Positions 53,199-61,994 of a DNA stretch of 64,000 nt are shown in pieces. The stretch covers positions 62,001 through 126,000 of the forward strand of contig JACJZF010000011.1 of assembly GCA_020635725.1 (NCBI GenBank), read 5' to 3'. How positions within the stretch are numbered: position 1 is the first letter of the stretch; every line of letters starts with the position of its first letter. The stretch comes from Flavobacteriales bacterium (GTDB taxonomy: Bacteria > Bacteroidota > Bacteroidia > Flavobacteriales_F > PHOS-HE28). The notes beneath the pieces were generated by a model. The model made no database searches. It saw only the letters and a program-made list of their open reading frames with translations, and was not told where the DNA came from. A program made the position numbers and the translations under genes.

Positions 53199-55235
53199 AT
53201 GGTCCGCCCTTGTACCCTGTCGTTGGCGCTGGTGTTGGCCACAGGCCTCGCCGCGCAGAGAACCGAGACCCTGAGCGTCCATTTCCCGCTGGCCAGCGCG
53301 GAGATCGGCGCGACCGAGGAAGCCGCGCTCCGAGCACTCTGCGACAGAGCGGACATCTCCGACCTGAACCGCATCACCCTCATCGGCCATACGGACACGC
53401 GTGGCAGCCTTTCGTACAATGAGGAACTGAGCCGCCGCCGTGCCGAAGCCGTGAAAGCCGTGCTCGCTTCCACCTGCGTGAAGGACATTGCCGTGGACAC
53501 GGAGTGGGAAGGCGAGCTGGAGCCCATTGCCCTGGGCGATGAGGAGCGCACGCACGCCGCGAACCGCCGGGTGGAGATCGAGCTCGGGTTCGGTGAGGCG
53601 CACGCCGAATTCATGGAGCTGCTGCATCAGCACCCTCGCGTGAAGCCATTGATGCCTGCCGCGGACCAGCCGAGGGAACGCTTCACCGTGGACCCCTCGA
53701 AGCCCATCGAATTCGTCGCGAGCGATGGCGTGCGTGTGCGCATCGCGGCGAACACCATCGTGGATGGACTGGGCAACACCGTGAGCGGCCCGGTGGACAT
53801 CACCTACCGATCCTTCAACGATGCCTGGGCGATGATCGCGAGCGGGATACCGATGCATGTGGGCAACGGCCCCGACGCAGGCCACATGGAATCGATGGGC
53901 ATGTATGAGATATATGCCTCGCAGCGTGGCGAATCGCTATCGCTTCGTGACGGCGAGACCATCAGTTTGACCAAGACGACCACGGAAGCGCGTACGCCGG
54001 AATACCGGGATTGGATGCTCGACGAGGCCACTGGAACCTGGAACGAATCGACCACGACCGAACAAATAACCACAGCATCAGCGGAGGCCGGTTCATTAAC
54101 GAGCTCGGCCGCGTGCACGCGCTACTTGAATGGCTTGAACCGCATGCCGGCTTTGCCCGACAGCACGTCGTTCCTTGAGCGCCTCGCCAGCCCGTACTAC
54201 TGCCACACCACGGCCTGCTCACCAACCTTGGCACCGTACATGCGCGATGGTGATCGCATCCTGAGCCCGTACGGCGAGAAGGACATCCCGGCCATTGAGG
54301 TGGAGGTGCTGCGCAATGTGTACGAGGGTCGTCGCATCACAGGCTTGCGCATCAGCCTGCAGAGCGAACGGCAGCACACCGAGTGGCGCGCTTTCCCGAA
54401 GGATCGCATCTGGGCCTACAACGGCCCAATGAGCCGACGGAAACTCATCGATCAGATCGCGCGAAAGCACTTCTACCAGGACATCTTCCTGGAGGTGAGC
54501 GAGGATGGGATGAGTGGCATCCTCCGGCTGAAAGACCGCGGTCAATGGGTGGAACTGCCGCTCGACCTCTCCTTCCACCAGCAGGGCAAGACCGATGCGC
54601 AGCGCTTCCAGGATGAGCTGAGCACGTATAAAGCCCGCTTCGAGGCGAAGCGCGTGCGGTTCGACCGACGCTTGCAAGAGCGCGTCACGGAGACGAAGTC
54701 GCGCATCGAACGGATCCGCGACGACGCGTGGCAAGATGCCCGCCGGGTGATGCTGGACGACGAATTGGCCATGACCGCGCAGGAATTCGACACCTACGCC
54801 TGGGGCAGCTACGCCGCGCAGATGCTGCAATGGCAGCAACAGGGCGCCTCGGCCAGCCAGGCCGTGACAACCAGCTTCGCCATGCGCGGCTTCGGCATCT
54901 ATAACTGCGACCAGATACTGAAGCGCGAGGCCATTCAGCCGCAGGAAGTGGCCGTGCTCGATGCCGAAGGCAACTACTTCCCCTGGCACACCGCGTACGG
55001 AGTGCTGGGCAGTCGCAAATCGGTGATCACCTATTGGGGCGATGGCAGCGGCACCGCCCGCGAGATGCGGCTCAGCAGCGATATGACACAGCTGCTCTTC
55101 GTGGCTAACGATGGCACCTTGCTCATGGTGGAGCAACCGGGGGCCGTGCTGCGTCGTGGCAAGGTGGTGCTCACGGGCAAGCCCATGGAACAGCCTGAGA
55201 GTCCCCAGGCGCTTGAGGCCTTCGCGCAGCGTTGA
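53199..55235 (+). CDS. OmpA-like domain fused to a large Bacteroidota envelope domain
   Basis: 678 residues with a signal peptide (about 1-20, cut near LAAQ). An OmpA-like peptidoglycan-binding domain lies at the N terminus, the reverse of most OmpA proteins: ITLIGHTDTRGSLSYNEELSRRRAEAVK, then NRRVEIEL (about residues 60-130). The rest carries a beta-sandwich-like domain found in several Bacteroidota proteins (DGVRVRIAANTIVDGLGN, GSGIPM-type and GMYEIYASQRGE segments) and a long charged alpha-helical region (about 455-520). An envelope-tethering role is inferred. The ATG at 53199 starts a clear signal peptide. Confidence 0.72.
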   Translation: MVRPCTLSLALVLATGLAAQRTETLSVHFPLASAEIGATEEAALRALCDRADISDLNRITLIGHTDTRGSLSYNEELSRRRAEAVKAVLASTCVKDIAVDTEWEGELEPIALGDEERTHAANRRVEIELGFGEAHAEFMELLHQHPRVKPLMPAADQPRERFTVDPSKPIEFVASDGVRVRIAANTIVDGLGNTVSGPVDITYRSFNDAWAMIASGIPMHVGNGPDAGHMESMGMYEIYASQRGESLSLRDGETISLTKTTTEARTPEYRDWMLDEATGTWNESTTTEQITTASAEAGSLTSSAACTRYLNGLNRMPALPDSTSFLERLASPYYCHTTACSPTLAPYMRDGDRILSPYGEKDIPAIEVEVLRNVYEGRRITGLRISLQSERQHTEWRAFPKDRIWAYNGPMSRRKLIDQIARKHFYQDIFLEVSEDGMSGILRLKDRGQWVELPLDLSFHQQGKTDAQRFQDELSTYKARFEAKRVRFDRRLQERVTETKSRIERIRDDAWQDARRVMLDDELAMTAQEFDTYAWGSYAAQMLQWQQQGASASQAVTTSFAMRGFGIYNCDQILKREAIQPQEVAVLDAEGNYFPWHTAYGVLGSRKSVITYWGDGSGTAREMRLSSDMTQLLFVANDGTLLMVEQPGAVLRRGKVVLTGKPMEQPESPQALEAFAQR

Positions 55236-55236
55236 G

Positions 55237-55244
55237 TAGCTTCG
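55237..55244 (+). promoter_or_regulatory. possible -7 element of the Kelch gene
   Basis: TAGCTTCG ends 3 nt before the ATG, which would make the transcript nearly leaderless. Confidence 0.3.
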
Positions 55245-55247
55245 GGC

Positions 55248-56447
55248 ATGCGACGCGCACTGGTGGTTGCTTGGGCTATCGGAAACCTGATGGCCTCCGC
55301 TCAGGAATGGCAACAGCTGCCGGACTTCCCCGGCACGGCAAGAGATGATGCGGCGTCGTTCAGCCACTATTGCAAGGTGTACGTGGGCACCGGTATGGAA
55401 GTCGGCTGGAACCTCACGAACGATTGGTGGCGTTACGACATGGTGCAGTGGTCGTGGCAGCAGGTAGCCTCGCTACCGGCTACGCCGAGGCAGTATTGCA
55501 CGGCTCAATCGATCAATGGCGTCGGTTATCTGTTCGGAGGGCTCGATGCGAATGCGCCGCTGAACGAACTATGGGCTTACGACACCTTCACGGATTCATG
55601 GAGTGAGCGAACACCGCTTCCGGCCGCAGGTCGTTATGCCGCAGCCTCGTTCGTCATGGGGGGGAAGCTCTACATCGTTGGAGGATTGATAGCAGGGGGT
55701 GCAGCACTTGCCGAACTCTGGGAATACGACCCGACGATGGACCAATGGGCGCAGCGAACCGACATCCCGGGTGCTCCGCGACACCGCGCCACGGCCATCA
55801 GCGGCGAGATACCCTTTCCACTGGTCATCGGTGGTGCCGCGGCAGACTACAGCCCACTGGAAGAAGTGTGGCAATACGGCCCTGGGGACTCTTGGACCGC
55901 GCGCACGCCGTTGCCGGAAGCACGCTACGGCCTCGCGTCCACCCCCCTTCCAGAGCCTATCGTCATCGCTGGATCAGTCGGAGACAACACTTTCCGGCCA
56001 GATTGCTATCGGTACGACTGGTTCGCGGACTCCTGGCAGCAAGTACCTCAGGCGACCATCCCCGATGGACGACGCGGCGGTGTCTCGGGTTGGAGCGACC
56101 AATGCTCGGGCTGGTACCTCGGCTTCTATGGCCTGGGGTTGGACAGCACATTGACGCGACGCAACGACTGGTATTTCACGGGCTACTGGTTCGGTATTGA
56201 GGAATCTGCCGGGCTGACATTGCGGCTGTCGCCGAACCCAGCCCGCGATCACCTCCTCCTCTCCGGCACCTCGGGCGTTTCAATGACGCCGTTCGAGTTG
56301 TTCGATGCGACGGGAAAGGCAGTGATGCGCACCACGACACGTTTCGATGGCCGAATCGACATTGCATCCCTCTCCCCCGGATCGTATCGTGTCCTGATTT
56401 CCGACGACGGCATTCGTCGAGTCGGCCACTTCATCAAACTCCCCTGA
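55248..56447 (+). CDS. Kelch-repeat secreted protein with T9SS type A sorting domain
   Basis: 399 residues with signal peptide (about 1-18, cut near ASAQ). About five Kelch-like blades are visible: YVGTGMEVGWNLTNDWWRYD, GYLFGGLDANAPLNELWAYD, LYIVGGLIAGGAALAELWEYD, and two weaker ones with LVIGGAAADYSPLEEVWQYG. The C terminus has the T9SS pattern LRLSPNPARDHLLLSG...GKAVMRTT...SYRVLISDDG...HFIKLP (about 318-399). Kelch propellers bind ligands or carbohydrates. The stop overlaps the next ATG by 1 nt, indicating co-translation with the O-methyltransferase. Confidence 0.86.
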   Translation: MRRALVVAWAIGNLMASAQEWQQLPDFPGTARDDAASFSHYCKVYVGTGMEVGWNLTNDWWRYDMVQWSWQQVASLPATPRQYCTAQSINGVGYLFGGLDANAPLNELWAYDTFTDSWSERTPLPAAGRYAAASFVMGGKLYIVGGLIAGGAALAELWEYDPTMDQWAQRTDIPGAPRHRATAISGEIPFPLVIGGAAADYSPLEEVWQYGPGDSWTARTPLPEARYGLASTPLPEPIVIAGSVGDNTFRPDCYRYDWFADSWQQVPQATIPDGRRGGVSGWSDQCSGWYLGFYGLGLDSTLTRRNDWYFTGYWFGIEESAGLTLRLSPNPARDHLLLSGTSGVSMTPFELFDATGKAVMRTTTRFDGRIDIASLSPGSYRVLISDDGIRRVGHFIKLP

Positions 56448-57088
56448 TGCAGTTCATCGACCCCGCGCTCGACGCGTATTGCGAGGCGCACAGCGGCCAT
56501 GAGCCCTGGTACCTGAAGGAACTCACCGCCGAGACGCATGAGAAGGTGCAGATGCCCGCCATGCTGAGCGGGCACCTGCAAGGGCGCTTCCTCTCGCTGC
56601 TCAGCCACCTGGTGCGGCCGCGCATCGCAGTGGAGATTGGCACCTACACCGGCTACAGCGCGCTGTGCCTGGCCGAGGGCCTCGCCCAAGGCGGCAACCT
56701 GCACACCATCGACATCGATCCGTACCTGCCGGAGATGGTGCACCGCTACATCGAGAAAGCGGGCATGCTCGACCGTATCACCATGCATCATCGGCCCGCG
56801 CTGGAGGTGATACCGGAGCTGCCCACGCCATTCGACCTCGTGTTCATCGATGCCGACAAGCAGAACTACCCGAATTACCTGCGCGCCGTGATCGAACGCT
56901 TGTCGCCGGGCGGCCTCATCATCGCGGACAATGTGCTCTGGAGCGGCAAGGTGCTCAAGCCCGCTCCCGACCAGGATGACCAGACCGCTGCGCTCCGGAC
57001 CTATGCGGCCATGGTGCAATCCGACCCGCGCCTGGAGCCGGTGATGGTGCCGCTGCGCGATGGCATCCTGGTGGCCCGGGTGAAGTGA
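56447..57088 (+). CDS. class I SAM-dependent O-methyltransferase (COMT/caffeoyl-CoA type)
   Basis: 213 residues. SAM-binding loop VEIGTYTGYSALCLAEGL (about residues 63-80), then LHTIDID and DLVFIDADKQNYPNYL (about 135-150, with the metal-binding Asp), and IIADNVLWSGKVLKP. This is the catechol/caffeoyl-CoA family; it methylates a hydroxylated small molecule with Mg2+. The substrate is unknown. It begins 1 nt inside the Kelch gene stop (TGATG). Confidence 0.92.
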   Translation: MQFIDPALDAYCEAHSGHEPWYLKELTAETHEKVQMPAMLSGHLQGRFLSLLSHLVRPRIAVEIGTYTGYSALCLAEGLAQGGNLHTIDIDPYLPEMVHRYIEKAGMLDRITMHHRPALEVIPELPTPFDLVFIDADKQNYPNYLRAVIERLSPGGLIIADNVLWSGKVLKPAPDQDDQTAALRTYAAMVQSDPRLEPVMVPLRDGILVARVK

Positions 57089-57133
57089 CGGCGGTCAGCG
57101 GCCTTACCTTCGAGCTGCACCAACTTCACGCCC

Positions 57134-57520
57134 ATGGAAGCGCAACTCTTCTACAAGGAACTGGGCCGCCTGCTCTACGCGATTTCCGCCGTTGATGGCA
57201 AGGTGGCCGATAAGGAGGTGCGCGAGCTCAAGCGCATCGTCAGCGAGCAGCTCGTGCCGCAGGAGGTGAGCACGGACCATTTCGGCACGGACCAGGCCTA
57301 CATCACCGAATTCGAATTCGACGTGCTGGCCGATCGCGGAGCGGATGTGCAGGGCGCGTTCGACTCCTTCATCGCCTACATGTCGAACCACCACAGCGAC
57401 CTCAGCGCCGAACGCAAGGAGCTGATCTACCGCTGCGCCGATGCGGTGGCCAGCGCGTTCCATGGCGTGGGCAAGGCCGAACTGCCGCTGCTCATCGAGC
57501 TCCACAAGCATCTTCATTAA
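57134..57520 (+). CDS. TerB-like hypothetical protein
   Basis: 128 residues, alpha-helical. LLYAISAVDGKVADKEVRELKRIV (about residues 12-35) matches the first helices of the TerB/DjlA-like domain, which carries an acidic metal-type loop (DGKVADKE). No other TerB context (TerC, TerD) is present. A 45-bp gap separates it from the methyltransferase. Confidence 0.65.
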   Translation: MEAQLFYKELGRLLYAISAVDGKVADKEVRELKRIVSEQLVPQEVSTDHFGTDQAYITEFEFDVLADRGADVQGAFDSFIAYMSNHHSDLSAERKELIYRCADAVASAFHGVGKAELPLLIELHKHLH

Positions 57521-57538
57521 GGCGAGGTCCCGTGCCGC

Positions 57539-57546
57539 TATCTTGG
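57539..57546 (+). promoter_or_regulatory. -7 element of the threonine aldolase gene
   Basis: TATCTTGG ends 4 nt before the ATG. Confidence 0.35.
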
Positions 57547-57550
57547 CGGC

Positions 57551-58573
57551 ATGCGCATCATCGACCTCCGATCCGACACGGTCACCCGGCCTTCACCGGC
57601 CATGCGTGATGCCATGTTCAGCGCCGCGCTGGGAGATGATGTCTTCGGTGAAGACCCCACGGTGAACCTGCTGGAGCAACGCGTGGCCGCGCTTTTCGGG
57701 CATGATGCGGCGGTGTTCTGCCCGAGCGGCACCATGACGAACCAGATCGCGATCAACGTGCACACGCGCCCCGGCGACGAGGTGCTGTGCGAAGAAGGCG
57801 CGCACGTGTACCGCTACGAGGGCGGCGGTATGATGGCCACCAGCGGATGCAGCGTGAAGCACGTGCCCGCCGACCGTGGGCGCTTCACAGCAGAGGCCGT
57901 GGATGCGGCGGTGAACGACCGTGCGCAAGCGTACCTGGCGAACACGCGACTGGTGGTCGTGGAGAACTGCGTGAACAGGGGCGGCGGAGCCATCTGGGAC
58001 ATCGCGGCGGTGAAACGGATCCGTGCGGCCTGCGACCGGCATGAGCTCGGCCTGCACCTGGATGGCGCACGGCTCTTCAACGCCATGGCCGAGGACGGCA
58101 CCGCACCTGAGCAATGGGGCGGCCTGTTCGATAGCATATCCATCTGCCTGAGCAAAGGCCTTGGCGCTCCAGTGGGCAGCGTGCTCTTGGGCTCCGGCGA
58201 ATTCATCCATCAAGCGCGTCGGGTCCGCAAGCGCCTGGGTGGCGGCATGCGGCAGGCCGGGTTCCTCGCGGCGGCCGGTCTCTACGCGATCGAGCAGAAC
58301 ACGGGCCGGTTGAAGGAGGACCACGAACGTGCTCGGCGCATCGGCGTGGAGGTGGCCACGATGCCGTGGTGCGCGCATGTGATGCCCGTATCCACCAACA
58401 TCGTGATCTACGATCTCGCCGAAGGCCATGATGCGCGCAGGCATGTGGATGCGCTGCGGGCCCACGGCGTGCTCGCCTTCGCCATCGGTCCCGCTCAAGT
58501 GCGCATGGTCACGCACCTCGATGTGGACGACGCGGGCATCGACCAGGTCATTGACGCATTCCGTAACGCATGA
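57551..58573 (+). CDS. ltaE: low-specificity L-threonine aldolase
   Basis: PLP enzyme that cleaves threonine to glycine and acetaldehyde. 340 residues, with [22 protein letters not shown] (start), [12 protein letters not shown], the PLP Lys202 in [16 protein letters not shown], and the [10 protein letters not shown] substrate loop. All are typical of the beta-elimination/aldolase class. It overlaps the next gene by 4 nt (ATGA), so the two are translationally coupled. Glycine provision or threonine catabolism is the likely role. Confidence 0.93.
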   Translation: MRIIDLRSDTVTRPSPAMRDAMFSAALGDDVFGEDPTVNLLEQRVAALFGHDAAVFCPSGTMTNQIAINVHTRPGDEVLCEEGAHVYRYEGGGMMATSGCSVKHVPADRGRFTAEAVDAAVNDRAQAYLANTRLVVVENCVNRGGGAIWDIAAVKRIRAACDRHELGLHLDGARLFNAMAEDGTAPEQWGGLFDSISICLSKGLGAPVGSVLLGSGEFIHQARRVRKRLGGGMRQAGFLAAAGLYAIEQNTGRLKEDHERARRIGVEVATMPWCAHVMPVSTNIVIYDLAEGHDARRHVDALRAHGVLAFAIGPAQVRMVTHLDVDDAGIDQVIDAFRNA

Positions 58574-58953
58574 GAACCCTTCTGCTCCTTATTGCCGGGT
58601 GCACGTGCCTGAGCCCGGCCTTCGGCCAATTCCTATCGAAGGGCACGCACGAGGGCGTGGAGATCGCTTACCGCTGGCACCACCCGAAAGGCAAGCCGAG
58701 CGAGCTGCAGCTCAAGCTGAAGAACACGACCGAAACGGACAAGCGTGTCTCCATCGCCATCGACCTGTTCTATCAGGGGCTCACCGTGGAGAGCTTCGAG
58801 GCCGACACCTGCGTACGCGCTGGCCAACAGCTCACCGGCAGGCTCAACGGCTTCTATTTCATCCCCGAGCGCATCAGCTCCGAGCAGATCAAGGATGGCA
58901 GCGCGGAGGTGGAGGTCACGCGAACGCTGGTCACCAACGAACCATGCCATTGA
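58570..58953 (+). CDS. small secreted hypothetical protein
   Basis: 127 residues with a signal peptide (about 1-19, cut near AFGQ) and a beta-sandwich-like body ([52 protein letters not shown]). It is not recognised. ATGA coupling with ltaE upstream and a 1-nt overlap with the kinase downstream suggest a sensor-operon accessory protein. Confidence 0.65.
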   Translation: MRTLLLLIAGCTCLSPAFGQFLSKGTHEGVEIAYRWHHPKGKPSELQLKLKNTTETDKRVSIAIDLFYQGLTVESFEADTCVRAGQQLTGRLNGFYFIPERISSEQIKDGSAEVEVTRTLVTNEPCH

Positions 58954-60698
58954 TGGAGCGCAAGCCGATCGACCGCCTGCTGCCATGGCTCCTTTTCGGG
59001 CTGGTGGCGGGTTGCTGCGCGCTGCTCGTGCTGTACTCCTGGTGGCTCGAGAAACGCGACCGGGATCTGGAAGGGCTGGCCCTCATGCGCGCCCACCAGA
59101 TGGTGAATGTGCGCCTGGAAGCCGCATTCCATGAATGGGACGAGGACCTGCTCGAAGAGGCGGAGGCCGTGCGCGAGACGCGCGACACCATGCTGCTGCT
59201 CTCGCGCTGGCGCACCTTGCTCCAGTCGCATTGGTCGGTGCTCTCGATCCGGCTGGCCGATGAGCGAGGCAATGAGCTTGGCCTCTACCGTGCGGATACC
59301 CTGATCCACGTGGTGCTCACGCGCGAAGGCAGCAAGGACACCGTGCCGCTCTTCGCCCAGCTCCTGGCCGACCGTACCGATTCGCTGTGGCAGCCGTGGA
59401 ACACGGAGTCGTCCTCCTATGATCCGCGGGAGCGGATATGGTTCAGCAAGGCGCTCGAAAGCGACCGCGATGCACCGGTCTGGAGCATTCGGCAATTCGG
59501 GGATACCAGCGAAGTGGTCCTTCAGGTCTCCACGTTGGCTCGTGGCGCGGGCTCCGATGAAGCGTACCAGGTAATGATGTTCGACGTCGCGCTCGATCAC
59601 TCTGGCGCGCTCGACACCCGTGGCGCGGGCCTGTTCCGCCATGGATTCGCTCTGGTGGACAGCGAAGGCCGGCCGGTATTCACGAATGCCGCGGGTTCGC
59701 AGGGCGGGCTGGGCCAGGTGATGTCCCAAGCGCTGGCTCGATGGTCCGAGGACCGCTCCGACCGCACCTTCCGATTGGGCGGCGCCGAGGGCGACTATGT
59801 GATCCAGGTACGCCCTTTCTCGCTCAACGGCCTGAATCTCTACGGTTGCCTGGCGATGGATGCATCGCCGCTGGTCACCTGGACCGCACCGGAGCGGCGT
59901 TTCAGGAATGCCGCCGCGGTGGTCGTGGCGATCCTCGCGGTGCTGCTGGCACTCCTATGGATGCGCGGGAACCAGCGCCGCCGCGAAGCGGTGCGATTGA
60001 GCCTTCAAGCGAAGCAGCTCGCGCATCGGCTCGACAAAGCCACCGGGGAGCGCGATGTGCTGGGGCGCGAGGTGCACCACCGCGTGAAGAACAACCTGCA
60101 GGTGGTGAGCAGCATCCTGAACCTGCAGGCCTCCTCGCTGGACGATGGTCCTGTGCGCGATGAATTCCTGCGCGGTAAACGGCGCATCGATACCATTGCC
60201 CTGGCCCACCACAAGCTGTACGACCATCCGGACCTGCGTGACATCGACCTGCAGGTCTTCCTCGCGCAGCTCACCGCGGCGATCGCGGACATGCATCCGG
60301 AGCGCAAAGGCACCGTGAGCATCGGCGTGGAGACCGACGGCATCAAAGCCGATCAGGACACGGCCATCGAACTCGGCATCATCGTGTGCGAGCTGGTCAC
60401 GAACGCGTTCCAGCATGCCTTCCCGCATGCCACGGGCGGCCACGTGGCCATCATCATCACACGTGTCGACGGCGACTTGCACCGGCTGGTGGTACGCAAC
60501 AACGGCGTGGCTCCGGAACAGGCCTTGCTCTCAGGCCCGGGCAAGCTGGGGCTGGAGATCGTGGAGGCGTTGGCCGAGCAGCTCGATGGAAGCCTGCACG
60601 TGGGCGCCGGACCGCAGACCGTGTTCGAGGTGCTCTTCAGGATGCAACGGCCGGCCGGATCAGCGGAGATCCTCGGTGATCCCGAGACCCTGCGTTAG
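58953..60698 (+). CDS. HisKA_2-type sensor histidine kinase
   Basis: 581 residues. First membrane segment about 8-28, then a 290-residue periplasmic sensor domain (PAS/Cache-like, from about 30 to 318), a second membrane segment (about 319-338), a short helical linker, the HisKA_2 phospho-acceptor site EVHHRVKNNLQVVSSILNLQ (His375 or His376) and a HATPase_c domain with IELGIIVCELVTNAFQHAF (N box about 468-486) and a G box GPGKLGLEIVEALA. Its response regulator is not in the window. Start: ATG at 58953 overlaps the previous stop; 58944 is possible. The end overlaps the TolC gene by 39 nt. Confidence 0.87.
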   Translation: MERKPIDRLLPWLLFGLVAGCCALLVLYSWWLEKRDRDLEGLALMRAHQMVNVRLEAAFHEWDEDLLEEAEAVRETRDTMLLLSRWRTLLQSHWSVLSIRLADERGNELGLYRADTLIHVVLTREGSKDTVPLFAQLLADRTDSLWQPWNTESSSYDPRERIWFSKALESDRDAPVWSIRQFGDTSEVVLQVSTLARGAGSDEAYQVMMFDVALDHSGALDTRGAGLFRHGFALVDSEGRPVFTNAAGSQGGLGQVMSQALARWSEDRSDRTFRLGGAEGDYVIQVRPFSLNGLNLYGCLAMDASPLVTWTAPERRFRNAAAVVVAILAVLLALLWMRGNQRRREAVRLSLQAKQLAHRLDKATGERDVLGREVHHRVKNNLQVVSSILNLQASSLDDGPVRDEFLRGKRRIDTIALAHHKLYDHPDLRDIDLQVFLAQLTAAIADMHPERKGTVSIGVETDGIKADQDTAIELGIIVCELVTNAFQHAFPHATGGHVAIIITRVDGDLHRLVVRNNGVAPEQALLSGPGKLGLEIVEALAEQLDGSLHVGAGPQTVFEVLFRMQRPAGSAEILGDPETLR

Positions 60699-61994
60699 GC
60701 CGCCGCTGGCGCGCAGGAGCTGCAGCTCGGCCACCTTGGTGTTGAAGCCGGCCACAACCGCCAAGCGCTCGGCGTTGGCCAAGTCGAGCTGCGCCTGCCG
60801 GAATTGCAGCCCGGTGATCTGCCCGGCCTGATAGAGATCGTTGGTGCGGCTGAAGTTGAGCCGGGCCGTCACGACCGCATCATCCTGGATCCGCAGGATC
60901 TGCCGCTGGCTGCTCCAGGCCGTGTAGGCATTGCGCACGTCGCGCTCCACCTGCAGGCGCGCCTGCTGTTCGGCGAGCGCGGCACTCTCTGCGCGCAGCC
61001 GCGCGGCCTCCACCTGCGTGTTCACCCGACCGCCATCGAAGAGCGGCACGCTGAGCGTGAGCCCTCCGCTCAAGCCACGGGTATAGGTGCCCAGCACCAC
61101 GCCCACCTCATTGCGCTGATCCGTGACGCCATAGGCCGCGCTCAGATCGAGCCGGGGCCAGCGCAGCGCGCGCGCCACCCGCTGATCCGCCTCCGCGGCG
61201 CGCACCTGCGCCAGCGCGCTGGCCACCTGCACATTGCCGCGCAGGGCATCCTGCACGAGCTGTTCCTCGGCAAGCGCTTGAGCGAAACCGATGCGGTGCG
61301 AGACACGAAGCTCCATGTCGGGAGCGCGCCCCAGGAGCACATTGAGGTCGCGTGCGGTGCTCGCGCGGCGCAAGCGGGCCTGTATGAGCGTGGTGCTATC
61401 GGCCTGCAGGTCCACTTGCGCGTTGAGCACATCGAGCCTTCCGCTTCCGCCGAGCTCGGCCCTGCCCTCCTGGCGCGCCATGCGATCATTGGAGATGTCG
61501 AGGATGCGCTGCGTGATCGCCACGTCCTGATCCAGCGAGGCCAGGGCATAGTACAAGGCGATCACCTGGGTGAGCGTGGCCTCCACTTGAGCGCGGGCGC
61601 GCAGGTCCGCGAGGTGCGCATTGAGCACCGCGCGATCATGCGCCGCGAAGTTGCCCATGCCGTTGAAGAGCGTGTAGCTCAGTCCGAGCTGACCGCTCAG
61701 CGTGGTGCTCTCCACGCCATCGCGTTCCACATCGGGGATACCCTCGGCGAAATCCAGGCGAGAGTACTGGTTGCTGTAGTTGCCCCTTCCGGTGGCATCC
61801 ACGCGCGGCAGCAATCCCGCGTTCCCGGCAGAGGACTGCTCCTCGGCGATGCGCGCATCGTTGCGAGCGATGCGGATGCCATGCTCATTGGCCAGGGCGA
61901 GACGGATCGCTTGATCCAGGCTCAGCGTGTCCTGCGCGACGAGCACCGCCCCGTGGGCCGCGAGGCTAAGCGCGATGATCCTCCAAGTTCTCAT
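60660..61994 (-). CDS. TolC family outer-membrane efflux protein
   Basis: 444 residues with a signal peptide (about 1-20, AVLVAQ). Two repeats with long alpha-helical segments are seen: DTLSLDQAIRLALANEHGIRIARNDARIAEEQ (start) and SGGLTLSVPLFDGGRVNTQVEAARLRAESAALAEQQARLQVERDVRNAYTAW (second). The channel partners with the adjacent RND pump. Its start overlaps the stop of the RND gene by 29 nt, an unusually large overlap for translational coupling. The 3' end overlaps the kinase convergently. Confidence 0.9.
   Translation of the reverse strand: MRTWRIIALSLAAHGAVLVAQDTLSLDQAIRLALANEHGIRIARNDARIAEEQSSAGNAGLLPRVDATGRGNYSNQYSRLDFAEGIPDVERDGVESTTLSGQLGLSYTLFNGMGNFAAHDRAVLNAHLADLRARAQVEATLTQVIALYYALASLDQDVAITQRILDISNDRMARQEGRAELGGSGRLDVLNAQVDLQADSTTLIQARLRRASTARDLNVLLGRAPDMELRVSHRIGFAQALAEEQLVQDALRGNVQVASALAQVRAAEADQRVARALRWPRLDLSAAYGVTDQRNEVGVVLGTYTRGLSGGLTLSVPLFDGGRVNTQVEAARLRAESAALAEQQARLQVERDVRNAYTAWSSQRQILRIQDDAVVTARLNFSRTNDLYQAGQITGLQFRQAQLDLANAERLAVVAGFNTKVAELQLLRASGGLTQGLGITEDLR

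Noticed and set aside
54219..55367. 382-residue minus-strand frame opposite the OmpA-like gene
   Set aside because: Antisense shadow; the plus strand has a signal peptide and recognisable domains.
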